This document shows, piece after piece, positions 43,768 through 51,278 of a stretch of DNA of 64,000 bases. The position numbers and the translations under genes were made by a program. Position 1 is the first letter of the stretch, and each line of letters begins with the position of its first letter. Below the pieces are notes generated by a model. It saw only the letters and a list, made by a program, of their open reading frames with translations, was not told the origin of the DNA and did not search any database. Source of the DNA: Hydractinia symbiolongicarpus (Eukaryota; Cnidaria; Hydrozoa; Anthoathecata; Hydractiniidae); assembly GCF_029227915.1 (NCBI RefSeq), contig NC_079881.1:14485501-14549500 (forward strand), given 5' to 3'.

Positions 43768-44373
43768 ATGATAGAATATATAAATTTCATATTACTGGTG
43801 ATAGCTGTAGTGCTATTGCTGGTATTGGTTAGTTTTTGTCTTTTTTGTATTAAAAAATACCTATCGCTATTGAAAATGGCTGAAACCGCAATTGACAACC
43901 TAATTTTTATCGAGGACCAGGATGATGGGAAGAGACAGAAATTGCTCGAGTGCGTGCTGACCGGAAATAGCAAGTTATATCTTGGGAAGATGTATACGGA
44001 GGTGGAGATCCAGAAGCTCAAGAATGATGAGGTGGATAAACTTTTCACAATATACGAGGCTAAACTATCCGGTCAAATGGTAAAGTCTCTAGGGGAGTCA
44101 ATAATCCACATGTACTCCCTGGGTGCCTGTACAGCCCTTGGTATAAAAAATCAAAAAGCTCTGAGTGATGACGTGGAGAATGATCCATTCCTAAACTCGG
44201 CACTCCAAAGGTTCACATGTGATCTATATTATAAGTTCGGATCACTACTATCACCAATCATTGTAGGTTTAATAACAGGTAGGCATTATATCGCGGGAAA
44301 AAATTTAAACAATATCGATACGGATACTAAAGATGTCGGATACTCCAGTTCAGGTGACAACGAAGAACCCTAA
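43768..44373 (+). CDS. Single-pass membrane protein, unknown
   Basis: 201 residues from ATG 43768 (the upstream in-frame region overlaps the hairpin and lacks ATG). Residues 5-30 are a strong transmembrane helix (FILLVIAVVLLLVLVSFCLF), followed by a basic CIKKYLSLLK, so N-out/C-in. The rest is helical and acidic, with a shorter hydrophobic patch (LLSPIIVGLITG) near 175. No family recognised. Overlaps the next gene by 41 bp. Confidence 0.6.
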   Translation: MIEYINFILLVIAVVLLLVLVSFCLFCIKKYLSLLKMAETAIDNLIFIEDQDDGKRQKLLECVLTGNSKLYLGKMYTEVEIQKLKNDEVDKLFTIYEAKLSGQMVKSLGESIIHMYSLGACTALGIKNQKALSDDVENDPFLNSALQRFTCDLYYKFGSLLSPIIVGLITGRHYIAGKNLNNIDTDTKDVGYSSSGDNEEP

Positions 44374-44749
44374 AAAGGTTGAGGCTGGTAAGAGGCTTGC
44401 TGAATACAATCGTAAAAATAGGGAAGAATATAAAAGATTGCTCATGGCTCAGACGGAGGCACAGTCGGCACCTCAGACACAAACCCGGCCGGCACCTCAG
44501 ACACAGTCAGCGCCTCAGACACAGTTGGAGGATCCTAAGGATATTGTCATTGAGGATTCTGTGACAGATGGTCCTAAACACGGTGGAGTGAACTACACAA
44601 TAATGGGTGGTGGTGTGATAGTTATGCTACTAATTGGAGCGTTGGTGGTCTATAAAAATAAGGACAAAAATATTAAGGTGAAGGGTACCCCACCAAGTAA
44701 CTCAGGTAATAAAAAAACTATGAGAATAAGTAAACTTGAAATGGAATAA
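44333..44749 (+). CDS. Pro/Gln-rich membrane protein, unknown
   Basis: 138 residues. A basic N-terminus, then a low-complexity stretch of repeated APQTQ units (about 43-62), then a transmembrane helix (TIMGGGVIVMLLIGALVVYK, ~86-106) and a Lys-rich tail. The repeats come from a cctcagacacag DNA unit. It resembles spacer-plus-anchor proteins of virions; role unknown. Start ATG overlaps the previous gene. Confidence 0.5.
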   Translation: MSDTPVQVTTKNPKKVEAGKRLAEYNRKNREEYKRLLMAQTEAQSAPQTQTRPAPQTQSAPQTQLEDPKDIVIEDSVTDGPKHGGVNYTIMGGGVIVMLLIGALVVYKNKDKNIKVKGTPPSNSGNKKTMRISKLEME

Positions 44750-44795
44750 AGGGATAATATCGCGATAATATAATCTCAAAGTATATATATAAAAC

Positions 44796-45023
44796 ATGGA
44801 TAAGAAAAGTATAGTCAACGATATTTATAAAGCATCGGTCGTATGCGTTTTCGCTGTAGGCTATTCAATGCTCGGGAAAAAGGTATTAAAAATGACACCA
44901 CCCTCAATTCAGAAGTTTGACCTGGAAGATACCGGAAAGCTTGTAGCCATAGTCGCCGCAAGTGAAATGACAAGAGAATATCTAGTTAAGCAAAAAATTA
45001 TACCTGAAACTATAAATATATAA
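44796..45023 (+). CDS. Small conserved Polinton-associated protein
   Basis: 75 residues with a hydrophobic segment (ASVVCVFAVGYSMLG, 11-25), then KKVLKMTPPS and an acidic helix containing EMTREYLVKQK. Homologous to 19573-19782 of element B. Preceded by tatatatataaaac 12 bp before the ATG, a TATA-like element also seen before 45198. Confidence 0.6.
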   Translation: MDKKSIVNDIYKASVVCVFAVGYSMLGKKVLKMTPPSIQKFDLEDTGKLVAIVAASEMTREYLVKQKIIPETINI

Positions 45024-45166
45024 TGTTGAGAATACTGGAATGGTTGGTCTGGGTTTTATGTCAACGTAAGAAAGTTGAGAGGATTTTACCCAAGGTGGAA
45101 TACATGGAGGTGGATACGGAGGTGGATACGGATGTCATAGACTCCGAAGCTATCGTATTAAAATAA
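45023..45166 (+). CDS. 47-residue small protein overlapping the previous stop
   Basis: The ATG overlaps the TAA of the preceding gene (TAATG), suggesting coupled translation or a second small cistron. It starts with an amphipathic hydrophobic segment (RILEWLVWVLC), then is basic, then acidic with a short repeat (MEVDTEVDTDV). Unrecognised; supported by tight packing and clean start and stop only. Confidence 0.4.
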   Translation: MLRILEWLVWVLCQRKKVERILPKVEYMEVDTEVDTDVIDSEAIVLK

Positions 45167-45197
45167 CGCCACTAAATTATACCGGATTATATAAAAC

Positions 45198-45619
45198 ATG
45201 GCTTCAATTGCAATGATGTTGGGAGGTGCCTTCGCGAACGCTTTGGCTTTCACCGGATCAAGCTATCTCTTTTCAAGTTTATCCAAGGACAGGATAGATA
45301 AGGAACGGAAGCGGCATGATCTAGCCATAGAACAACTGCAGAAGGCTCAGGTTATATGGCAACGTAAAAGACAAGAGAGGGTGGACTTTATCAATAAGCA
45401 GCTCAGACTTGAGAAGAAGGCCGAGGGTAAATTCACAGAGCTGGATGATGCGATGCGTGAATATAAAAAAGTGTTTGGAGCACCCTCACGGATATTCCTC
45501 GCGAACCCGTATTGAGCGACTTTTATACACCCGGCAATGGCCAATATGAACGGGAATTGGCATTTATCGCGCTAAGCATGATTGGTGTTGGGGGCGCCGT
45601 GTGGTATTTCGAAAAATAG
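45198..45619 (+). CDS. Polinton-associated coiled-coil protein with a C-terminal frame change
   Basis: The first frame (45198-45515) has a Gly/Ala-rich hydrophobic start (MMLGGAFANALAFTG) and a long charged helix (IEQLQKAQ--W--KRQERVDFINKQLR). A second frame, offset by -1 and overlapping the TGA at 45513, carries LSDFY and a hydrophobic segment (LAFIALSMIGVGGAVWY) to TAG 45617-45619, which fits the normal C-terminus of the family. A single base is missing near 45510, or a -1 frameshift is used. The TATA-like tatataaaac lies just upstream. Confidence 0.55.
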
Positions 45620-45639
45620 TACGATACCACAGGTATTAT

Positions 45640-45658
45640 GTTACATGACACATGTAAC
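45640..45658. terminator. Hairpin between convergent genes: GTTACATG aca CATGTAAC
   Basis: Perfect 8 bp stem, 3 nt loop, 20 bp after the plus-strand gene end and 17 bp before the minus-strand gene end, so it could serve both. A second stem, gtggtat/ataccac (45601-45607 and 45624-45630), lies beside it. Confidence 0.6.
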
Positions 45659-45675
45659 ATATATTCCAGATTCCA

Positions 45676-46929
45676 CTAACGCTTTGTAACCATGTAGGTG
45701 TATATCAGACCTCCGATTCCAACTATCAAAGCCCAAAGGTTTTGACTCAACCAACCAACGGCCTCCTTTGCTCTATTTAGGATCCACGATACGATGGATC
45801 CAATTATACCCGGTAGTGATGCGGCTGCGGCACCGGCTAATCTACCCAGGAGAGATCCTAGTGCACTCAGCTTGTTCTTTATCCATTCCCTTGCACCACC
45901 CTCGGTTTTTTCATGATTTTTTGTATTACTGGTGGATGACCCCCCACCCCCTGGTGTCAAAGTTTCAACTAGAAGGCCGATAACCATACCAAATGCCGTT
46001 AGTACACTGACAACGGTGATACCCTGCTCACGGAATAGCGTTCGTATCTTTTCACCCAATGTGGTTTCTTTGCTAAGTACCTTGGCGATTGTCTCCTTGA
46101 TGCTTTTTATCTGGGTGTTAAGTTCACCCTTGAGGATATCGATACCATCCTGGTTAGCCTCCAACATATCGTTTAGCTTTTCCAACCTCTCGGCCACCTT
46201 CTCCCTCTGTTCATCCGTGTATGAGGGATCTTCCAACACCTTCAACTTCATTTCTTCCTTATGTATATTGTTCTCGATATCTACCTTTTTAGCGGTCGCG
46301 AGTTGGAGACTCCCCCGAATTTTTTGCACGGAACTATCCAATCCACGAATATCACCCGCGGGATATTCACCTCTCAGTGTACCATCATCGACCAGCGATA
46401 CCAGGTCCTCCGCACTGTTCACAACATCTCCAGACATGGTTTCTAATTCTATATCGGTCGCTGTTTCTATTTTATCAGGTGACGGTAGTCTCTCTTCTAT
46501 TTTGTTTAGTCTGGCGGCCTGTCGGGGGGTTATACTACCTTTCGGTATATCGAACCCCAAACTGCGCAGCCTTTTCTTGCCCAGTAGATCTGCAATGGTA
46601 CCGGTGGACTTTAGAGATCCACCATGTGTCAGCGGTCTGTTATCACCCTTGTAGTATAGTTCACCACCACGAATCTCAAACAGATCGGTATGTATCACAC
46701 TCGGGTCCTCGTTTGGATATTTAGTTAGTAGCACCTCATAGAGTGATTTAACCCGTTCACTAGTAACTCTAGCGCGTTGAGAGGAGCCTCCACCGAATGA
46801 TGTCTCCTTTTCATCGGGTGTATGTATCTGTACCCGTGTGCGTTCCTTCGGTACCAGGGGCGTGGTTTCATCGGGACCCTCGTCGGTTTGACCATGGTCA
46901 CCAAACGGATCAATATCAATGTCCGCCAT
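45676..46929 (-). CDS. Coiled-coil membrane protein, conserved in both elements
   Basis: ATG 46929 is chosen because an upstream open frame would overlap the divergent gene at 46970. 417 residues: acidic N-terminus with DETTPLVPKE; a region SLYEVLL---GGELYYKG; a coiled coil (~200-300, DIENNIHKEEMKLKVLED); EKIRTLFREQGITVVSVLTAFGM with a first hydrophobic helix; a Gly/Ser-rich linker; AREWIKNKLSALGSLLGRLAGAAAASLPGIIGSIVSW; and a terminal hydrophobic helix (LWALIVGIGGLIYTYMV). The element B homologue (28303-29614) has the same order. It looks like a membrane-perforating or fusion-like virion component, but I do not know its function. Confidence 0.65.
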   Translation of the reverse strand: MADIDIDPFGDHGQTDEGPDETTPLVPKERTRVQIHTPDEKETSFGGGSSQRARVTSERVKSLYEVLLTKYPNEDPSVIHTDLFEIRGGELYYKGDNRPLTHGGSLKSTGTIADLLGKKRLRSLGFDIPKGSITPRQAARLNKIEERLPSPDKIETATDIELETMSGDVVNSAEDLVSLVDDGTLRGEYPAGDIRGLDSSVQKIRGSLQLATAKKVDIENNIHKEEMKLKVLEDPSYTDEQREKVAERLEKLNDMLEANQDGIDILKGELNTQIKSIKETIAKVLSKETTLGEKIRTLFREQGITVVSVLTAFGMVIGLLVETLTPGGGGSSTSNTKNHEKTEGGAREWIKNKLSALGSLLGRLAGAAAASLPGIIGSIVSWILNRAKEAVGWLSQNLWALIVGIGGLIYTYMVTKR

Positions 46930-46969
46930 TATTTTATTTAGAGGATAGTTTTTTCTTAAGATAATAGAA

Positions 46970-47437
46970 ATGGCAGAGCATTCTAGTCCCGTAGAAATGT
47001 TTAAAACAGATATATCCAATTTCCAACTTGAGGAGCTGCTGAAATTACGAGGTAAGTTCCATGATAGGATATACAAATACGGCAAATCTCTGACCATATT
47101 GGCGCTTATGGAGGGTATATCCGAAACCGTGGCCGTTACCAGCTCGATAGCGACCGCAGCGACCATTATTAGAAAAGGCCGCGCAGTTTGGGGTTCGGGT
47201 ATGTGTCTATTAAGCTCTGCTTCATGTGCGGTTACCACCGAATATGTTAAGATATATCGGGAGAAACTTAACAAAGTCAGAGCCTCATGTCACGTTGTAC
47301 AAAATGCCATCGATGTGTTCGATAAAACGCTACCAAACAGCCGGTACATCTGTAGAGCCGATTTTGAAAGTTTGTGTGATACATATCACAGAACTCTCGA
47401 GGATCTGGATAAACTAGATATAGGTTATTTAGAGTAA
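46970..47437 (+). CDS. Hydrophobic-centre protein, paralogue 1
   Basis: 155 residues. A charged helix (SNFQLEELLKLRGKFHDR), a moderately hydrophobic centre with LALMEGISETVAVTSSIATAAT, a short CLLSSASCAV and an acidic/basic helix. Closely resembles its downstream neighbour (47461) in layout, with 23 bp between them, so a tandem duplication. Related in layout to 31408 in element B. Confidence 0.6.
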   Translation: MAEHSSPVEMFKTDISNFQLEELLKLRGKFHDRIYKYGKSLTILALMEGISETVAVTSSIATAATIIRKGRAVWGSGMCLLSSASCAVTTEYVKIYREKLNKVRASCHVVQNAIDVFDKTLPNSRYICRADFESLCDTYHRTLEDLDKLDIGYLE

Positions 47438-47460
47438 AGTTTTTTTCTTTGTAGTAACCA

Positions 47461-48054
47461 ATGGCAGAGATTTATCCGAAGCTACCCACGGCTCCTGAGT
47501 ATTCGAGCGAGCAAGACAAGTTTAACACAAATACAGTTAATTCCCAACTTGAGGAGTTGATAAAATTAAAAAACAAATTCAACACAAAGTATGAGAAATA
47601 CAACAAGGCATTACACCGATTAGTGCTTTTAAATGCCGGCGCGGGCACCCTAACCATTGCCTCCGGTATTGGTTCAATAGTAACGGGCGCTACCCTTATT
47701 GGAATCCCCGTTTCTGTCGGATTGGGTGGTGTGGCCCTATCTGGCTCTATTTCCACCGGCATTATCACAGCCATGATTAAAAGATATCAGAGCAAACTTG
47801 ACAAAGTCATGAAATTATATGATGTTGCGACGTCTGCCATCGCCGTGTTTGAAAACTCCTTCTCGCGGGCCCTGAATAATGATGACATTAGTCACATTGA
47901 ATTTCAAACCCTGTGCGGTATATACTACGAAGCTCTGGATAAAATTACGAAAACCGACAGAAAGATGGAGAGCGAAACGCGCAACCAGTTTGAAAAAAGT
48001 CTAATGGCCGAGGTCCAAAGTCTAAAAAAGACATTAAATCAGGAACAAAGTTAG
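47461..48054 (+). CDS. Hydrophobic-centre protein, paralogue 2
   Basis: 197 residues. N-terminal LPTAPEYSSE, then the shared NSQLEELIKLKNKFN helix, then a long Gly/Ala/Ile-rich hydrophobic hairpin (AGTLTIASGIGSIVTGATLIG and VSVGLGGVALSGSISTGI), and a final coiled coil (MAEVQSLKKTLNQEQ). A hairpin of two membrane helices flanked by coiled coils is typical of membrane-disrupting or holin-like proteins; this is an inference from sequence pattern. Confidence 0.6.
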   Translation: MAEIYPKLPTAPEYSSEQDKFNTNTVNSQLEELIKLKNKFNTKYEKYNKALHRLVLLNAGAGTLTIASGIGSIVTGATLIGIPVSVGLGGVALSGSISTGIITAMIKRYQSKLDKVMKLYDVATSAIAVFENSFSRALNNDDISHIEFQTLCGIYYEALDKITKTDRKMESETRNQFEKSLMAEVQSLKKTLNQEQS

Positions 48055-48253
48055 TAATGTGTGCCTGCATACCATTAGCATATTTCGTGTGCTATTCGAA
48101 AAATTAATATTTGAAAGTAAGGCGGTTTGTGACATTATGTGGCGCGATCGTGCCGAGCCATAGCGGCCCTATCTGCCGACCGCCCTGTGCGATCCCCGGC
48201 ATCATCTTTACCAGATACAGGTATAGATACTTTTTATGTATCGTCCCCCTTTT
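48055..48253. other. Spacer between convergent genes
   Basis: No supported frame. AT-rich at first, then GC-richer with a ccgaccgccctg block. No GTTAC hairpin is present here. Confidence 0.5.
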
Positions 48254-49237
48254 TCACCAACCTTGCACATAATCAGGAGGTAATTCTGTATCTTCAGGTA
48301 TTAACATCAATTCCTCTTTTACAAAAGCCCGTCCGGGTCCGTCTTGAACATAGTACATTACACGGTTACCAGGTTGCGCTATTACCTCACGCAATCTATA
48401 TGTGTTTTTCGACCATATTCTATCGGTTGCCCGTCTCCGCCCATCATCATGCTCTTCACCAGGTTGTAGTAGATATCTATACAGACCATCTTTAGGTAAT
48501 TCTACTTCAGGTGGATAATTCTCTCGTTTAGCAAGAGGCACCTCTTTCATTATAATAGCATCTTTTGGTTTCATACCAATCATCTGCGTCTTTGTACCGT
48601 TTAGCCTATCAATCAGTTTATACAGATGCTTAACCCATGTAGATGATACCTTTTCCGAATCATTCAGTTCTTGAGCATCTTGTATTTTGAATACATTTTC
48701 CGCAAGTATCTTGTTCAACGCCTCAACAAAAGCTGTGTGCGTATGCTTATATTTTGTAGTCGCCCTTTTAATTTCAACCTTATACTTCTCCAACAGCTTT
48801 GATACATCTGCTTTGAATTCTGAACCGTTATCACATTGGAAAGTGTTCGGATAAGTTAATGGTCCTGCCTTGTAGATGTCCTCAATCATAGCGGCAACCT
48901 CTTTGGCTTTCTTACTCCTCAAAGGTCGGGCTACTTTGTATCTGGAAGCAGCATCGATTCCCGACAAAATGTACTTATATTTATTACCATACAGTATGTC
49001 ACCGGGCATGTACAATAAATCGAATTGATGTAAATCATTAGGGGTGGTAACTTCATAATGTGGTCTTTCAACATGTTTTGGAGCGGGTAAATGTACTTGC
49101 CAAAATGCTTGTTTTGATAGCCACTTCTTAATCTCCTTTGGCTTGAAACCGAATCCTCTTAAATTCTGAACAGCCTTTTGTCCTTTCCATAAATTTTGAG
49201 GTTGATAGTAAGTCTCTTGAAGTTTAGAGTTTGACAT
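48254..49237 (-). CDS. Retroviral-type (RVE) Polinton integrase
   Basis: 327 residues, intact. N-terminal region (~1-75) with YYQPQNLWKGQKAVQ, without a clear HHCC zinc finger. The catalytic core runs from HQFDLLYMPGD (first Asp, ~73) through QCDNGSEFKAD (second Asp, ~135) to HTAFVEALNK (Glu, ~170), the D-D-E triad. The C-terminus (~280-320) with RVMYYVQDGPGRAFVKEELMLI resembles a small SH3/chromo-like barrel. It would insert the element DNA into the host. It is divergent from the SAP gene at 49330 across 92 bp. Confidence 0.9.
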   Translation of the reverse strand: MSNSKLQETYYQPQNLWKGQKAVQNLRGFGFKPKEIKKWLSKQAFWQVHLPAPKHVERPHYEVTTPNDLHQFDLLYMPGDILYGNKYKYILSGIDAASRYKVARPLRSKKAKEVAAMIEDIYKAGPLTYPNTFQCDNGSEFKADVSKLLEKYKVEIKRATTKYKHTHTAFVEALNKILAENVFKIQDAQELNDSEKVSSTWVKHLYKLIDRLNGTKTQMIGMKPKDAIIMKEVPLAKRENYPPEVELPKDGLYRYLLQPGEEHDDGRRRATDRIWSKNTYRLREVIAQPGNRVMYYVQDGPGRAFVKEELMLIPEDTELPPDYVQGW

Positions 49238-49329
49238 GTTTTATTTATGCACACCTTTATTTATCTCCTTTTTGTTATGATGTGGTACGATAAAAGTGCT
49301 TAAAGTTTTTTATATTATATTATATTAAT
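49238..49329. promoter_or_regulatory. Divergent promoter between integrase and SAP gene
   Basis: 92 bp containing atttatttatg toward the integrase and ttttttatattatattatattaat toward the SAP gene, immediately before its ATG. Confidence 0.4.
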
Positions 49330-49599
49330 ATGTCAGACATGAATACCACACCAGATTACAAATTGATGAAACTGAGAGAGTTGCGAGAGGTTGCTAAATC
49401 CCGTGGAATTAAGTATATCGTGGGGATGAAAAAGGCTAAACTGGTTGAGGTGATTGAGAAGAATGATCTCGACCCATCCTACACCATCGATCTGGATACC
49501 AAGAAGGAATGGTATGGATACTGTTCAAGGTGGAGGTCGAAAAACAGGGAGGCATATCTAAAAGCTCAAAAACGTTATAACGACAAGAGATCCAAGTGA
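49330..49599 (+). CDS. Small SAP-domain protein
   Basis: 89 residues. Residues ~9-45 (LMKLRELREVAKSRGIKYIVGMKKAKLVEVIEK) form the two-helix SAP/Rho-N-type DNA-binding motif. The remainder is basic and aromatic (WYGYCSRWRSKNREAYLKAQKRY). It probably binds element DNA. Two more SAP-like N-termini occur in the next genes, so this motif has spread within the element. Confidence 0.65.
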   Translation: MSDMNTTPDYKLMKLRELREVAKSRGIKYIVGMKKAKLVEVIEKNDLDPSYTIDLDTKKEWYGYCSRWRSKNREAYLKAQKRYNDKRSK

Positions 49600-49614
49600 T
49601 TGGGTATTTTTTTT

Positions 49615-49632
49615 GTTACTCGAGCGGGTAAC
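49615..49632 (+). terminator. 3' hairpin: GTTACTCG ag CGGGTAAC
   Basis: 8 bp stem with one T-G wobble, preceded by eight T and followed by AAATG; 15 bp after the SAP gene stop. Confidence 0.65.
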
Positions 49633-49645
49633 AAATGTGATTCAC

Positions 49646-49707
49646 GACCCTCGAGGTGCTGGTGGGTGGGTACCCATGGTGTATCGATGTATGTGTGTTT
49701 TAGCGTG
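49646..49707 (+). repeat. 62 bp direct repeat, copy 1
   Basis: Identical to 50504-50565 except one base (tgt/tct). It lies ~14 bp after the hairpin and ~110 bp before the next ATG, so it is part of a duplicated intergenic module, probably a promoter or enhancer. Confidence 0.8.
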
Positions 49708-49770
49708 TTTTACTACAATTTTAGCATGGTGGTTGCCCCACAAACTAGGACACTCACGACCCTTCAACAC

Positions 49771-49819
49771 GATTTATAAAACCGTCTTAAAGATTCAAAA
49801 TCGTATATCGTACACAAGC
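49771..49819 (+). promoter_or_regulatory. Leader module upstream of 49820
   Basis: Contains gatttataaaac (TATA-like), ctcttaaagatt-type and atcgtatatc words. The same words in the same order precede 50665 (near-identical) and, in weaker form, 51279. The ATG follows directly. Confidence 0.55.
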
Positions 49820-50455
49820 ATGACTTCGAGAAATACAGTTGATAACAAACCATCCACCTGCGAAATGGACTGGATATTATTCCGAAGATTTTTCTACGAT
49901 GAAGATATCGAATACAAATATCCCAGAGTACCCATAAGGCATGTTGAATTCAAAACCTACATCAGAAATAATAGAACGATTGACGATGTAAGATATATAG
50001 CCCAAAGACTCGAAATAAGTGATGATGAACTGAGAAATAACTTGAGTGATGATGAGGATGATGAGGATCGATATGACATTATAAATCATTTGACATGGTA
50101 TGTTGTGTCAACATCCGTTGATGCTCCTAATGAACACCAGGTCGAAGTACCTATTGGATATGTACCTATTGTTGCAAATAGACATGTGAATAGGCATCGA
50201 TTGGGGGGGTTTTATAGCCAACAATCGTTTGAAGACGAGGGTTATGATATCTATGTAGAGGGTTATGGTGAGACCTGCGACAAGGATGGGAATATCGTAT
50301 GCATGACCTATGAACAGGATGTGAAATACAGATTAATAACCCCATTGCTAAAGTACTTAGGATGTGAACGACATGTTAATGATTCTGATGATGATGAGGA
50401 TGATAATTCTTATAACAAATGTTGTTGCGAGTTTTGCGTCGGCCAAAAATATTGA
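49820..50455 (+). CDS. Acidic protein of unknown function
   Basis: 211 residues from ATG 49820 (the upstream open part is the leader module and hairpin, so not coding). Residues 1-7 MTSRNTV are identical to the start of the PolB gene product. It has two acidic clusters (NLSDDEDDEDRYD near 75-87 and NDSDDDEDD near 190) and a Cys-rich end (CCCEFC). No domain recognised. The shared N-terminus and leader with PolB indicate a segmental duplication. Confidence 0.55.
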   Translation: MTSRNTVDNKPSTCEMDWILFRRFFYDEDIEYKYPRVPIRHVEFKTYIRNNRTIDDVRYIAQRLEISDDELRNNLSDDEDDEDRYDIINHLTWYVVSTSVDAPNEHQVEVPIGYVPIVANRHVNRHRLGGFYSQQSFEDEGYDIYVEGYGETCDKDGNIVCMTYEQDVKYRLITPLLKYLGCERHVNDSDDDEDDNSYNKCCCEFCVGQKY

Positions 50456-50478
50456 TTGAACAACCCGGATTGTTTTTT

Positions 50479-50496
50479 GTTACCCGATCGGGTAAC
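50479..50496 (+). terminator. 3' hairpin: perfect 18 bp palindrome gttacccgatcgggtaac
   Basis: Preceded by six T and followed by AAATG; 24 bp after the stop at 50455. Confidence 0.65.
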
Positions 50497-50503
50497 AAAT
50501 GTG

Positions 50504-50565
50504 GACCCTCGAGGTGCTGGTGGGTGGGTACCCATGGTCTATCGATGTATGTGTGTTTTAGCGTG
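50504..50565 (+). repeat. 62 bp direct repeat, copy 2
   Basis: One mismatch to 49646-49707; same spacing to the hairpin before and a slightly shorter distance (~100 bp) to the next ATG. Confidence 0.8.
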
Positions 50566-50614
50566 ATGGTTGTATTACAAACGATGACACTCATTACACT
50601 CCAACACGGTTTAC

Positions 50615-50664
50615 GATTTATAAAACCATCTTAAAGATTACAAAATCGTATATCACAACCAAGC
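50615..50664 (+). promoter_or_regulatory. Leader module upstream of 50665
   Basis: gatttataaaac, catcttaaagatt and cgtatatcacaacc; nearly identical to the module at 49771. Confidence 0.55.
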
Positions 50665-51156
50665 ATGTCTTCAGGAATCGTTCTCGATTTGATATACAGT
50701 AGAGAATATATTGATGACTTTGATCTTTTCACGGTCCCTGATTTAAGAGCCCGAGCGAGGTACCTTGGCATACGTGGATACTCGCGGCTCAGAAGGTCTG
50801 AGCTTATCGAATTATTGTTATCAACAGTACCCACAAGAGATCCCGATATGACTTTGCCGCTCGTCCTAGGGATGCTGGATCTCGAAGTGACCGAATTTTC
50901 AGGACCCGTGATGAGACCAAATGTATCAATGCCGAGACCGGTACCATCGCCGGTTGAGAATGATGTGAGTGATGATGAGGATGATGAGGAAAAATGTATC
51001 ATTTGTCTTTCTAAACGAAAGAACGCAACCATTGTTCATGGTAGAACAGGGCATTTTTGCTGCTGTTTATCGTGCGCATATAAATTGGAGAATAGGGGGG
51101 ATAAATGCCCTATATGTCGTGCATCCATCGATCTTGTCATTAGACAATATAATTGA
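50665..51156 (+). CDS. SAP + RING-finger protein (possible E3 ubiquitin ligase)
   Basis: 163 residues. Residues ~20-55 (LFTVPDLRARARYLGIRGYSRLRRSELIELL) form a SAP motif nearly identical to that of the PolB. An acidic linker (VSDDEDDEEK) precedes a C3HC4-type RING: CIIC, then HGRTGHFCCCLSCA and CPICRASID at the C-terminus (~112-160). This RING resembles the C-terminal RING of IAP/MDM2-type ligases. The combination would place ubiquitin ligase activity on DNA or replication complexes, possibly to counter host defence; this is inference. Confidence 0.7.
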   Translation: MSSGIVLDLIYSREYIDDFDLFTVPDLRARARYLGIRGYSRLRRSELIELLLSTVPTRDPDMTLPLVLGMLDLEVTEFSGPVMRPNVSMPRPVPSPVENDVSDDEDDEEKCIICLSKRKNATIVHGRTGHFCCCLSCAYKLENRGDKCPICRASIDLVIRQYN

Positions 51157-51179
51157 TTTGTTGGGGGTCAGATTTTTTT

Positions 51180-51197
51180 GTTACTCACGCGAGTAAC
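51180..51197 (+). terminator. 3' hairpin: GTTACTC acgc GAGTAAC
   Basis: 7 bp stem, 4 nt loop, preceded by T7 and followed by AAATG; 24 bp after the RING gene stop and ~80 bp before the PolB ATG. Confidence 0.65.
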
Positions 51198-51278
51198 AAA
51201 TGTTATGAATCTTTTTTTTGGTTTCACGATTGTATTCAGCCATCTTAAAGGTCTACATATAGTATATCACAACCCGAT

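Noticed and set aside
45932-46654. 240-residue plus-strand frame opposite the coiled-coil membrane gene
   Set aside because: Shadow of a real gene; low-complexity Ser/Leu composition and no homologue in element B.
46930-47274. Upstream extension of the 45676 gene to 47274
   Set aside because: It overlaps the divergent gene at 46970 in antisense; ATG 46929 gives a product colinear with the element B homologue.
49613-49819. Upstream extension of the 49820 gene
   Set aside because: It runs through the 3' hairpin and the 62 bp duplicated intergenic module; the equivalent region before 50665 is not open.
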